Source: Blattamonas nauphoetae
Lineage: Eukaryota > Preaxostyla > Oxymonadida
Length of the DNA stretch: 64,000 bases
NCBI GenBank assembly: GCA_033064195.1
Contig: JARBJD010000190.1
Coordinates: 81,231-145,230, forward strand
Reading direction: 5' to 3'
The notes beneath the pieces are model-generated. The model saw only the letters and a list, made by a program, of their open reading frames with translations, was not told where the DNA came from and made no database searches. How positions within the stretch are numbered: the stretch's first letter is position 1; each line of letters starts with the position of its first letter. The translations under genes and the position numbers were made by a program. Positions 10,081-21,359 of the stretch are shown here, one piece after another.

Positions 10081-11351
10081 GATGGTAGAATTCAAATGAG
10101 AGTGAATGATGTGGATTGTAGACAAAGCGAAGTCGATTTGAGTTCAATGATTTGTGAAATAGAAGCTGTCATATGGCTAGGGGGAGTTGTGACATGGTAT
10201 CTTGGTTGTGTCAACAGTGCTGTCTGGATGATGTGGGAACCGTAAATAGGATGTTGTGTTTCAGCTTAGATGACGATTCACAATCTGTTTTTGTCTTCAA
10301 CAGCACTCTCCCCCTCTCGGTAGGACCTTTGGTTGGTATTTAGGCTTCGGTTGCTGTGCGTCATCATTAATATCTTTGTCCCCCTCTTCTTTTGATTCGT
10401 GTTCCTTTAATGATAGAAATGCTCTTTTCCATTTCATAATGTCGGTCATAGTCGTTTGGGAGAGTGACATTTGAATCCCACCTGTCACATGGTCCATGGA
10501 CTGAGTTCAAACTCGTAAACGACCTAACTTTGGTGCACAGACATCTTGGATGCTGATCTGGTTCTATTTACGTGGTGTTTCGTTGGATGGAATCGTTGGT
10601 AGTGGAGATGAATCCATGTCACCTTAAAGCGCACTGGAAGTCACCAGGAATGGATTTTTCATCACATTTTAGTCTTTGTATAGTTATCCCTAAGGATGCT
10701 GGTACCTGGTCTGGAATAATAATTGCTATTGTTGAGAATTCCTTCCCTTGAATGATCAGAGTTCAGATGAGTCCGCTTGGACCGTTAAAGTTTCGAACGT
10801 TTGGTGATAAAACATCTGTTAAGATAGATGGTGCTTATTCCTGCCTCCTCATCGTGGTGAATTGTCTGTTTCGGTTGGCATGGTGGACGATGAGACCTTT
10901 CGGTGAAGTGTGCGATGATTTGTAGAACTAACCTTTGCAAGTGAAGTGATTGCGTATTCGACGATATCCCCCTGATTTTGAGGACGCTGAGCCTCTGACT
11001 ACATCAGGTGTTGTGGAAAACTGTTCATGGTTGATGGTTTCCTATGATGGTAAAGTGAAGTGTTTGTTGGCAATTGGATTGGGGTAAGGATCCTGTAGTT
11101 TATCTTGTTCGTTAGTTCGTCATAAGTGAAGTGGAATCGCAAGTAATCCAGCCTGGAGTGAAGTTGATCCGTTGAATGAAGTGAGGTCTCGGGTTCAGAA
11201 TTGTCCACATTAAGAGCACCAACGTGAGGATGACCGAATGTGTGAAGAGATATATCGGTCAGGAACGATGAGGAGGTCTTATAAATGAATATGAACGACA
11301 AATTTGGTCAGGCTTACCCATTACTAAAAACATTTCACCGGTCACGTCCTT
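10081..11351 (-). pseudogene. Probable 5' part of the decayed surface protein gene
   Basis: This stretch has no intact gene. Minus-strand frames at 11301-10999 (100 codons) and 10497-10297 (66 codons) are open but show no motif. By position this is the upstream part of the minus-strand gene seen at 7039-7870 and 298-2372, rejoined when the mariner-like element is removed. The coding signal is weaker here, so it could also be upstream non-coding sequence. Confidence 0.3.
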
Positions 11352-11406
11352 ATCTCAAATGAAGTGGAGCCCTGGTTTTGTGATGGGCTGAAGGGACTGG
11401 AAGCCC
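11352..11406 (-). repeat. Right copy of 55-bp inverted repeat
   Basis: Exact reverse complement of 243-297, 11.1 kb away. After subtracting the DIRS and mariner-like insertions the two copies would lie about 4.3 kb apart, close to the size of a DIRS element. Confidence 0.8.
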
Positions 11407-11466
11407 ATTTATTCGTCAAACACCCAATAAACAGAGAGGTCAGTCTAATTCTTGGAGCAATCATCA

Positions 11467-12696
11467 CTATTTGAGTCGTTTGAGCCACAACACTTCAACT
11501 GATTGATTGTCGCTGTCAGTGAAGCCAGTTGTGACTCCGAGGCAGAGAGGAGAAGGGATGTCGGTGAAGATCCCAGGCTGTTCCTCATCGTCCACAAACA
11601 GTCGAGCTTCTCGAGTCCTTATGTTAACTCGAATCGCTGCTGTCTGTCCAATTCGATCGCATTTCTTATTTGTTCCTGCTGGCTTGAATTCTTTCGCGTC
11701 TTTCCACATGTCTCCATTCCAAAGACCGAACTCACCCCCAATCCCACTCTTCCAACCTCCACAAGGCGTTTGTGTGGCTTTTTCAGGAAGTGGATATCTG
11801 AGGAAGCCAAGCACTGAAAAGATGAAAAAAGAAAAAATCACACTCACATTCTTGAAAGTGTCTTCACTTGCTCTGATTTTCAGTTCCCACTCTCCCTCGT
11901 CGATCGGATGGGTTAATGCTGTTCTCCAGTCCTTGGAACCTACAAACCCTTTGTAGATTTGTGTGAGTTTGGTCGGAGTGAGTGTGTGAGCAGTTCTGTT
12001 GAGTGTTTGGAGACATTCAGTTCCAACCCAAATCGGAAGACCAGCCAATTGCAGTTTCATTCGCTCCATCGTCTCAGCCATCTCTCTCTTCTCTCTCTCG
12101 CTCGTCTCCATCCTTCCTCTCGCCGTTCTTAGTTCTTCCTTCGTTCTGTTCACTTCATCTGACAACTTCTCTTTGTCTCGCTGTGCCTGTCTTTTCTGTT
12201 CCTCAGCCTGTCTCTGCCTCTCTTCCACCATCCGCTCCTTTTCTTCCAACTCCAGTTGCAAAACATTAATTGTTGTTTCCAGTTCCTTTTCGTGTTGTGT
12301 GATCTCCGATGTTCGTTTTTCGAGCTCAAATTGAGTTTGTTCCAACTTTCGGAATTCTTCCGTCTCCACAAGCACGAAAGGCCCATCGGGAACAGAATCC
12401 AAAAGAAAAAGACATTGTCCAGCGCGTGTGTGGATCTTCTTTGGGAGAGTTGGATTTTGGGAGAGGGTGGAGAGAGAGGAGAGGAGATGGCGTTTGTTCG
12501 CCACAGCAACTTCCGAATCCGAAATCAATGTCAGAATTCGCAACATCTCATCCAGCAGTCGCATCATCGTTCCTTCATCTTTTCCGTCCCATTCCCGAAT
12601 CAGAAGAGGAATCGCATTCCAGAAGGGTGTGTTCACAATCACTGAAACATCTGATCTCGATCTTGTCAATTCCACCAACACCGAGTCAATCGACAT
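11467..12696 (-). CDS. Coiled-coil protein with C-terminal SPRY-like domain
   Basis: About 399 aa after removal of a short intron. The N-terminal 110 residues are helical (possible armadillo/HEAT-like: NKRHLLSSLSTLSQNPTLPK). Residues about 110-215 form a Glu/Lys/Arg coiled coil. The C-terminal 180 residues form a beta-rich SPRY-like domain with CDRIGQTAAIRVNIRTREAR, LFVDDEEQPG and SPLCLGVTTG. The intron at 11814-11843 (30 nt, GTGTGA...TTTCAG) restores a clean frame into LGFLRYPLPE; a start 4 nt upstream (34 nt) has a better donor but would shift the frame. Function unknown; scaffolds with coiled coil plus SPRY usually act in protein binding. Single copy here; its SPRY part is only distantly like the family S genes downstream. 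Confidence 0.7.
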   Translation of the reverse strand: MSIDSVLVELTRSRSDVSVIVNTPFWNAIPLLIREWDGKDEGTMMRLLDEMLRILTLISDSEVAVANKRHLLSSLSTLSQNPTLPKKIHTRAGQCLFLLDSVPDGPFVLVETEEFRKLEQTQFELEKRTSEITQHEKELETTINVLQLELEEKERMVEERQRQAEEQKRQAQRDKEKLSDEVNRTKEELRTARGRMETSEREKREMAETMERMKLQLAGLPIWVGTECLQTLNRTAHTLTPTKLTQIYKGFVGSKDWRTALTHPIDEGEWELKIRASEDTFKNVSVIFSFFIFSVLGFLRYPLPEKATQTPCGGWKSGIGGEFGLWNGDMWKDAKEFKPAGTNKKCDRIGQTAAIRVNIRTREARLFVDDEEQPGIFTDIPSPLCLGVTTGFTDSDNQSVEVLWLKRLK

Positions 12697-13111
12697 TACT
12701 TTCTATGATGAATCAATGAGAGGGCATGACATCGTGAAAGGAGAAGAAACAGACATAGGGAGTTGGCTCGTCCATTAATGAGTCATGCTGAAGACAACAG
12801 GTATAGAAACGAGAGGAGAAGAAATGAGATCACGGACAGATGACAGGACAAAGCATGAAATACCTGATCAAAATCCCCAAACATAGCTATGTTTACGGAT
12901 CAACTCACAACTATTTTGTTTCTAGATTTGTATCAGATCATTCCCTCCGACATGGTCTGATTGGAGAGTCGGACGTATTTTAGTAATTCCTAACCAGGTC
13001 AGAAAGAGAAGATAATGAAAATGAAGTGGTGGAGAATGAAGATCTCTTCGTTCGAGAAGAAAACAAGAAACAACAAAATGAACCCGAAATTCCCCTTCCG
13101 CCTCATTCACT
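12697..13111. other. Intergenic region
   Basis: Between two minus-strand genes. Short open frames on the plus strand are shadows or chance. I see no repeats and no RNA gene. Confidence 0.5.
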
Positions 13112-15840
13112 CTACTGTCGCCTCTTCTTCGGCAGCTTCCACGACGACCACAGTGTCAGCTGGAACGTCGCGTCATCCTCGACACACGTGCTCACTTTCG
13201 AGCAGAATCCCAGAAAGTGGGACAGGGTGCAGATTCGTCGTGTGGTGTCCATGTTCGACAACACCATCTCACAAAACTAGAAAAAAGAACAAAACAATAT
13301 TTTGATCCCAAAATCAAAAAAATAAGGGCACACATCTTCGCGACTGATCCGTCCTTTCCGCACTTCTTCCACATCCTTCACGTTCAGCGACGCCAGCAAT
13401 GTCGGCAACCCCACGTGCCCCTTGTGCTCCCTGTCGATCGAGTTGAACATCGCCACACACGATTCTTGCCGTGTCTGCGAGAGCGGCTGGCGAAGCGCCT
13501 CGAACAGCGACGGCAGAGACACGCTGAACGAGAAGTGGTGCTGAATCGTGTCGCTGTGTTGGAGGGACGTGCTGTGCGCCAGGCAGAGTGTGTGGAAGAG
13601 CGGCTCGCGAATCGACACGTTGCACAGCGCGAGGATCTGTTGCAGTTCGGAGAACATCAGTTCCATCTCGTCTTCCGCCACACTTCGCCCCGCTTTCTCC
13701 TCGCACGCCTTTTTGCATTCGTATTCAAACCAGCACAGCGAATATACTCCGCTTGCAGCAAAAGAGGGTCGGATCTGAGAGATCAGTTCAACTGACTTCC
13801 TCATGCTTCCCACTGATGCTTGATCATTCGACGAGCTGGGTGTGGTTTCCGTGTGATAAGAATGCTCGTATGGAGGTGGTTGGTCGAGGATATGGCGGTC
13901 GGGAGAGAATTGTTGAGGCGACAGGAATTGGTTTGGGCTGATCAAGTTCGAGTTCAGCGGCGATGAGGCTGGATACGAAGTGGCGGAACGATAAGATTGT
14001 GGAGTGGCTGTTTGGCGATAATCAGAGCTCGGAAACTGTTGGCGAGTGAATATTTGGGGGAGCATCGAACACAACGTGCTGCGAGAGAAGAACACGGAAG
14101 AAAGAGACATAATCCAGAGAATTGGGGAAATATCAAAAAAGACAAAATTAAAACATTTGGGAACATACAGATCATCAGTGAAGAGAGAGAAGGCCTGGCA
14201 GAAGAGGACGAACGACTGCGACGTCACAACGCCACTCGGAGCAAAGTGGGCAGGCAGGAAGGAGAGAACAAACTCGCTTTCCACCGCTGCTTTCGTCATC
14301 TCGCCGGACAGCACCGCGGGATGCCTCTCACCCGAGAAACAGCGGCGAAAGTGATGCAACGGAATTGTGGGTGAGGGAGGCGAGTGGCGAGGGGAAGCGT
14401 CCATCTGGGAGGCAAGGGAGGCGAAGGCAGCTGTGGCAGACAGGTGGAGGTTGGACGAGGGAGGGGAGAGGAAGTTGAGGAGCGTGGGGAGGGAGAGGTG
14501 CGTGGACGACGATGGAGACTGCATCATCAGCAGCGACGAGAACAGCGACGAAAGAGACGATGGCTGGCTGACAGCTGAACGAGGCTGAGAACACCCGCCG
14601 AGCACGAATTCAAACGCCGACACAAAATCCGCGCGTGTGATCAGTGGGCTCGGAAGACAATGAAGGAGGACGTTCATTGCCTCCCTTCCTTTCTGTTTGA
14701 ACGCGTGGATCAGTTCTTCGCGGATCAAATCGAGATCGAGTGGCTCTTCCACAATCGCGTGTGGCTGCGGTGGGGGGCGTTGTTGTGGGGTCACAGTGTT
14801 TGGATAAGACGATGGGCTTTCTCGGACATTCGATGGGAACGGCGGGAGATTGATTTGAGGTGTTCTTTGTGGCGTTGTTTGTTTGTCTTGCGGCGAGCGA
14901 GCCAGTCGCTGTGGAGACTGCAGTGGATCGTTCTGCACATTTCGCGTCGATGAAAGTGACGATTGCGGGGAGCGTTGTTCCGTCGACGGCGATCCAAAGA
15001 TTTGACTTTCCTCGTTTCGTCTTTTGTTCGTCTTCGCCGATTCAAGCGCATCCTCGCCCGGTGTCGAGCTCAGTGAGGACAGTGGACGACGCACAAACGC
15101 TGGCGAGAACGGCGATTGGTTCCAAACGAGTTTCTAGAGAGATCGAGAGAAGGAGGAAATGAGGACGAGAAGAGAGGGCAAACGAGTTGGTTCACGAAAG
15201 TGTTTGTGTCAGCGATCCCAGCTGAATACATTGAATTGTAATTCACAAATTCGTTTCTTGTCACATTTCCTTCTTCCACATTTAAAAAGGGCGAGCAGAA
15301 TGTTGTTTCGAAATCTTCCCTCTCAACCTGCTCTGACCGAAATCCCTTCGTCACGAAAAGTGAATTGCCTGGCTGATAGGCCGACACGAGGTACGAGAAC
15401 GAAACAGACTGAGTTCCTTGAGATAGACCATCCCAAATTTCTTGCACCGCGTTCAGACGCTGTGGCGACAGTTTTCCCTTCAAGCATCAAAAATAGAACA
15501 GAAGAGAATGTAAGGAAACAAGATGGAGGAGTGCAATGAATTTGAGAAGAAAATGGGTTAATAAATTTGAAGATCGATAAATGCATGAATGATGAGATCA
15601 TACCAGGAGAGTCTTCACAAAGATCTTCTTTGTGACGCCATGTGATGTTTCCATATCATGGAAGAAAGAATAAATTTCGTGTTGAGAGAGGTTATATCCT
15701 GAGTTGGCAAATAGGTTTTGGAAGGAGGACCAATCGAAAACTCGCGACGGAAAGTTAATTATGGTCCGAATGAGATCAAAAAGAAGATTTCCGGTGGGAG
15801 TGATGGATTGGCTGGATATAGCTCGAAATACAGACTCCAT
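13112..15840 (-). CDS. Calcyphosin-like EF-hand protein, five exons
   Basis: Exons 15840-15604, 15477-15184, 15133-14169, 14078-13334 and 13276-13112 join to an 801-aa frame. Introns are 126, 50, 90 and 57 nt, all GT...AG on the minus strand. Exon 2 carries the clearest homology: RLNAVQEIWDGL, then a degenerate EF-hand pair ending VTRNEFVNYNSMYSAGIADT, the pattern of calcyphosin/CAPS-type proteins. Exon 4 has another EF-like helix-loop-helix (MFNSIDREHKGHVGLPTLLA). A long Ser/Pro/Gln-rich low-complexity region lies between. The calcium-ligand positions are only partly acidic, so calcium binding may be weak. Probably a calcium-responsive or structural cytoskeletal protein; exact role unknown. 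Confidence 0.7.
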
Positions 15841-16006
15841 GGAATTCTTGAGAACAAGCTATGGGTCAAAAGATCTCCGAGACCAGACTGCCTCCAACAT
15901 GACCGAAGTGTGTCACACATCATTGTTTATCATTATCCTTGTCTCTCATCCGTAGCAGGAACCCTCTCAGTCTCCACCTCAGGAGTCAAAGATCTATAAA
16001 CCTTTG

Positions 16007-18545
16007 ATGTCCGAACGAGAAATCATCCCCTACGAAATCAATGAAGACGGTCTCATGGAATCAATCGGTAAGTCGAAGATAATTACTTTTTTATTGGTGG
16101 ATCTTCACATTTTTTTCTGATCTTCATATTCTTCATCTCCTCATCTCCTCTCATCTTTCTCGAACTCTTTCCCCCACTCTACCAGATGGTGTGACCACAA
16201 TGATGGAATGGGTCGACAATCGCATCAACACCCTCCCCAATCACGATCTGTACGGATTTCGCCTGCGTGATGAACAAGAGAAATGGAGTGTGTGGAAGTT
16301 CTTCAGCGGTGCCCAGACTCAACTCCTAATTAACGAGACCATTGCAGCATTCTCCTATTTAGGCGTCACGAAGGACAGTAAGGTCTTGATCTTCGCCGAG
16401 AACTGCATCGAATGGTTGCTCTGCCAGCATGCGTGCGATCACCTCTCGGCCGTCCAGGTGCCTCTGTACAACGCGTTGGGTGTGTCTGGGATAGAGCTGG
16501 CACTGACAGAGATGGAATGCGATATTATCTGCATCTCGCCAGGATTTGTTCCCAAATTGGAGAAAGCATTTGCGTCGGAATCGATTAGCGAGTCAAGAAA
16601 GAAGATTAGGGGCGTATTCCTTCTGAATACGTTTGACTATATCAACGAGACCGTTCTCGATGCCCACACAGCGTTAATGAAGCTGGACGAAATTTGGACA
16701 GGATCCGAACTCCCCGCGCCTCTCACCACCACTTTCACGCAAATCTACTCACTCCTCCCCAACCCAACCAAGCCCCCAAGGCCTCCCTTCATCTCTCCTC
16801 GCGAAAACAGCAAACTTAGGGGAATCGAGGACCAGCGGTACGTCTGCCCGTCTTTCACAAAGATGCAGATCGAAAGCGCCCGAACCATACTCCAGAATTT
16901 GATGAACGAGAGCGAGCACCCCGATGCACCAAACGGAAAGTGCTTTGTTCATACTTTTGGAGAATGGAGACAGATCGGAAGTTACAAATACCGTCTTGCC
17001 CCTCTCTCCCCAGCATTCAAGTCGCTTGAGCCAGTTCCCCTTCCAATCATCCCACCCACACCCACAACTGTCTTCGCCATGATCTACACGTCAGGCAGCA
17101 CAGGCAAACCGAAGGCAGCGATTCTGGATCATCGTTCGATGGTCGTGACGTTGGGATCAGCGAAAGTGCGTGGCTACGACTTCACAACGAAAGATGTGCA
17201 TCTATCCTACCTTCCTCTCGCCCACGTGTTTGAGAAACTGTGTCTCCAGGGTTCACTGCATGGTGGATCCTCGATCGCGTTCAGTTCGGATGGCGTGCCG
17301 TCGTTGATGGATGACATCAAAACACTCCGCCCCACATTCCTCGTGGGCGTCCCCCGCGTCTTCAACAAGATTTACAAGTCTGCCAAAGACAAGGTCGAGA
17401 ACTTGGCTGCCCCAATCCGCGCGCTGGTCCAATCAGCCATGAAAACACGACGAGCCCACATTGACAAGACAGGAAGGTTCGAACACTGGTTTTTGGACAA
17501 AACCATTCTTTCCTCGTTCCGCAACACACTCGGTGGACGATTGCGCTTCACAGTGCTGGGAGGAGCACCAATGTCGACGAAAGTGAAGGAATTCATCGAA
17601 GACGCGTTTGGAGTGGTTGTTTTGGAGGGATATGGACTCACCGAGACTGCATCGTGCACACATGTGGTCAGATCCTACCGACCCATCCCCGAACCCTTCG
17701 CCATCCGTGCTGACAATGCTGGACGAGTGATTCCGTCGCTGATGGCGAAAGTGGTGAAGGTCGACTCGGAAGTGGCTGAGACACGTGAAGAGAACTCGAA
17801 ATACTTCCTGGGCGAGCTGTGTGTGAAAGGGACGAGTGTGTTCACTGGATACTACAATCGACCAGAAGAGACGAAAGCAGTGTTCGACGCGGATGGATGG
17901 TTCCACACTGGCGATCTCGTGTATGTCGACGACAACGAGAATGTTCACATCATCGATCGCGTCAAGTCGATGATCAAACTGAGCAATGGTGAGTGGATCT
18001 CGCCAGAATTCCTTGAGGGCTTGTTCACGCTCTCTCCCTTCGTCCAGCAAGTGTATGTGCATGCTGGTCCCCACATGAGCACACCAGCTGTCGTCATCCT
18101 CCCCGAATCTCAGCCGCTGGAAGACGAGCTGAAGAAACAGGCTCTCTCGGCGAAGAAAGAGGAGGGAGGCCCGATCCAGCCGAAAGCGGTTAACGCTGGC
18201 GAAGACGGCCACATCTCCCCAACACAAGACTTCCCGTACACAGCATCAGCTGGCGAAGAGGAAGTGAAGAAGGTGATTTTGAAGGATCTGCGTCGAATTG
18301 TGGCCGAGCAGAACCTGGCTGGTTACAACAACCCTTCCCAAGTCATCTTGGCACGCGAGCCGTTCTCAATCGAGAATGGGCTTCTGACACCCACACTCAA
18401 GTTCCGCAGAGTCGAGTTTGTGAAGCAGTATTTTGGAAAAGATGCTCCTCCTCAGACAGCTCAGCCACGCGAGACGCCTGTTCAGTTTGTCCCGTCGCCG
18501 GTTCTGTCGGCGCCGATTGAGGGGCAGGCTGAGGGATCGCTGTGA
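16007..18545 (+). CDS. Long-chain fatty acid-CoA ligase (acyl-CoA synthetase)
   Basis: Converts long-chain fatty acid, ATP and CoA to acyl-CoA, AMP and PPi, usually at ER or other membranes. Exon 1 is 16007-16067 (MSEREIIPYEINEDGL...), the intron 16068-16185 (GTAAGT...ACCAG), exon 2 16186-18545; 806 aa in total. The AMP-binding P-loop MIYTSGSTGKPKA lies near residue 315. It is followed by the gate region LSYLPLAHVFEK, the YGLTETA motif, WFHTGDL, and DRVKSMIKLSNGEWISP near the C-terminal domain (fatty acyl-CoA synthetase signature). Length is slightly above the usual 650-720 aa because of inserts at about 190-250 and 660-700. Intact and well conserved. Confidence 0.93.
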
Positions 18546-18745
18546 GGGGACAGGTTATTTAGGATGGGAGAGGGGAAAGGGTAGTTTTGTATTATTCTCT
18601 CTTTTGCACACTCAATTGTTTCTTCATTGACTGTTCTCATTCGGACCCAGTTCTTTCTTTCTGGAAGCAATGACAGCCTTGAACACACAATGAATAACTC
18701 TAGAAACTCCACGTTCGGTTTTATCCCCATAATTGTTGAAACACA

Positions 18746-19825
18746 ATGACCAAACAACATAATACGAACAAATCATCGAATCATGTCATTTCCTCTGGAA
18801 CTCTTTCCCCTTGTATGTGCTTTTCACCCTTTTTCATCACCATCGCTCATTCAGCCATCTTGAATTGGTCTCGAACGACATTCAGGTCAGCCAAAGAGAT
18901 ATCTCCAATTTTCCTTTCACTAGTCGAAACGGTGAAGATTGGATATCATATTGATGATACCTTGATGGAGAAAGCCACGTTCTTGCTCGAAGAAATCGCC
19001 TCAAAATATGATCCAGACGCAGATGAGTATACGTTTCATCTCGTGCCTGATAAAGATGACTCTGTGAACAGTTTTGTGGAATCAATCGTTATACTTGCCT
19101 CTTCTCGGTTTGAGAAGATTGTCAAGTCAACACTGACACTTGTGACAGAATTTCTCCCGTTCTGGTCACTTCATGTTCGTGTTCAGGTGCTCCAGGCAGG
19201 CCTCATCCCTCGATTGGTCACTGCCCTCAACCAGCAAGCATACGCCTTCACTGAGAACAACATTTCCTTCTTCATGTTGGACGTCATCACTTCTTCCTTA
19301 TGGCTCTCAACACTCACCAGAATCGGAGATTTGGCCAGCAAACCGCCATCTGAGCAATTATTTGTTCATGAAACTGTCTTCAAGCATGTTCTCCTCCCGT
19401 TAACCCAATATTTTTGGACTCTGTTCCGAATTCAACACAATCTCAACATCAACCATCATCAGATGTTCAAACGGCTTCTGACCCTGACCATCCGTGTCAG
19501 TCCCTCCCACGAACCCACCATGATGTTCTCGCTGTCCCTCCCAGTCACCACGATGTTGATGATCAGCCTTGCAAATCGGGATTCTGACCGCATTTGCGAA
19601 GATATGATTAGTCTGAGTATTATAAACGATGAATGGATCAGCGCAGGAGGTGAAATCAGGCGGAATGGGGAGAGATTGAACCGAGCACTGAAATCCGACG
19701 GCTTCGACGATTTTCTCGAGCAAATAATGAAAAACGATGAACATGGAGAGTCGTGGATGTCTGTGGTTGAATACTCGACGAAAATGTGTTCGTTTGTGGG
19801 AATGAACATCTCGCTTCGCGTTTGA
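18746..19825 (+). CDS. Family A helical-repeat protein, copy 1
   Basis: About 359 aa, all-helical, Leu-rich, with the landmarks of family A: ILNWSRT near the N-terminus, VESIVILASSRFEKIVKSTL, QAGLIPRLVTALNQQAY, and a C-terminal LNRALKSDGFDDFLEQI. The spacing of amphipathic helices suggests armadillo/HEAT-like folding; this is inference and no catalytic motif is visible. It diverges strongly from the copies at 50.9-59.4 kb. Function unknown. The ATG at 18746 is the first in frame; a start a little further down is possible because the first 40 residues are not conserved in the other copies. Confidence 0.65.
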   Translation: MTKQHNTNKSSNHVISSGTLSPCMCFSPFFITIAHSAILNWSRTTFRSAKEISPIFLSLVETVKIGYHIDDTLMEKATFLLEEIASKYDPDADEYTFHLVPDKDDSVNSFVESIVILASSRFEKIVKSTLTLVTEFLPFWSLHVRVQVLQAGLIPRLVTALNQQAYAFTENNISFFMLDVITSSLWLSTLTRIGDLASKPPSEQLFVHETVFKHVLLPLTQYFWTLFRIQHNLNINHHQMFKRLLTLTIRVSPSHEPTMMFSLSLPVTTMLMISLANRDSDRICEDMISLSIINDEWISAGGEIRRNGERLNRALKSDGFDDFLEQIMKNDEHGESWMSVVEYSTKMCSFVGMNISLRV

Positions 19826-19849
19826 AGACGGGAGCTTTCCTGTTCACAA

Positions 19850-20370
19850 CTGGCCACAATCGCTACTTTCTCCCATTTTGACGTGCAATGTTCCTTCCCT
19901 TCATCCCCACCTCGACTCGCTGCCCCGCATTCTCCAACAATCTCGGATACTCGCTGGAAGGCCTCGCCCACTCTTTCACTCCGAATGAGCCGAACAGCAA
20001 GGATGAAGCGATGTCTGCACGCTTTTTGTGAAGATGGATCCAACAGCATGTGTCACCGTCGGCAGAGCAAGACTTCGAACGTGACATCGAAAAAGAATCA
20101 ACCAAACACTTTCACCCATCCACCAACCCCACTCTTTCAGCTCTCTCTCGAATGCATCTCCTTTCCTGATCAGTGATACAGAGCAGTGCTCTTACAGCGG
20201 ATCATCGAGTCATTTCGCGTTAATTTGTCTCTTTTTCGTTTCTCGTCATTTTTTTGGCAAATGTGCCGATAATGGCGTTCAATCCACACCTAACGCAATC
20301 AATTTCTCATGATATCCATGGATTGTCTCCAAATTGGTGAATTTCGTCAGAAGGACTTTTGATTCTCCAT
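19850..20370 (+). pseudogene. Decayed duplicated block between family A and family S
   Basis: Closely similar to 26940-27560. In the second copy one frame is open across 26911-27168, but here stops interrupt both possible frames. The duplication continues without break into the family S unit that follows, so block and gene were copied together. Product unknown. Confidence 0.5.
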
Positions 20371-21359
20371 TCATGGGGTGGATCGATTTCATCTCTTTTA
20401 AACATCGATGTCATGATGACTGTTCGTCAATCATCCTTCCAATCATCCCTTCAATCAGCCCTCACCAATGAAACTGACACTGATATTTCTGATAGTTCGT
20501 TACACCCTCTTCATTGCTTTCCATCTGGTTTCAAAGGAACTCTTCATGTACCAACCCAACTCATGGCCTTGCCTCAACTGCTCTTCACGGATTCTGCCCA
20601 TTTCACAATCGATTGCACCACAATCACTCGTTCAGCTGTTGGCCTTCCGTCGAAAGCTTATTACTGCACCAGCTCCATTGTCTTGGGAGACCCTGTCACC
20701 AAAGGAATTGTGTCAGTCACTTTGACGATTCTCTCTTTTCCCACAGTCGGGTGTTTGTCATTTTCTTCGTCATCGTCTTCAGATCATGTTGGAGCTGTCA
20801 GAATTGGTCTTCTCGAATCAACTGCCGCTGTCCCCAAATTGGGTGAAATCCTTGGAGATAATGTGAAGGGTGTGTCTCGCTCATTTTCATATCTTCAGAT
20901 TCACTCTCACTCATTTCATCATCAGGGAGTCTCTGGTGCAACACACCATCCACCCAACATGCACGTCGAAATGCTTACTGCCACTCCAAATTGAACGAAG
21001 GGGATTGTGTGCGGATGGAGGTGGACATGGATTCAAATCCTCGAACAGTCCAATTCTTTGTGAATGGAGAAAGTGGCCGCTGTTTCGTTTCTGGCCTTCC
21101 CCCATCTAGGCATGGGCAGCGGTCGGTCCGACTGCTCGTCGACCGACCGACTGCTTTTTTTTGTGATCGTGCCCTTTTCGGGAATAAAAATGCATTGATC
21201 CACTGAGATCGTTCATTTCACTCTTTCATGACCATATTTCAAATATTTTCTTGGTAGTAGTGTGAAAGACCTCTCTTTTCTTCAATTGACTGTGTTTCGG
21301 ATGACTATGTTGTGAAAATGGGATGATCACTTTGTCGAAAGATTCTTGACTGAAACAGA

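Noticed and set aside
17433..18227. 264-codon minus-strand frame within the acyl-CoA synthetase
   Set aside because: Shadow of a strongly conserved enzyme gene; no motif of its own.
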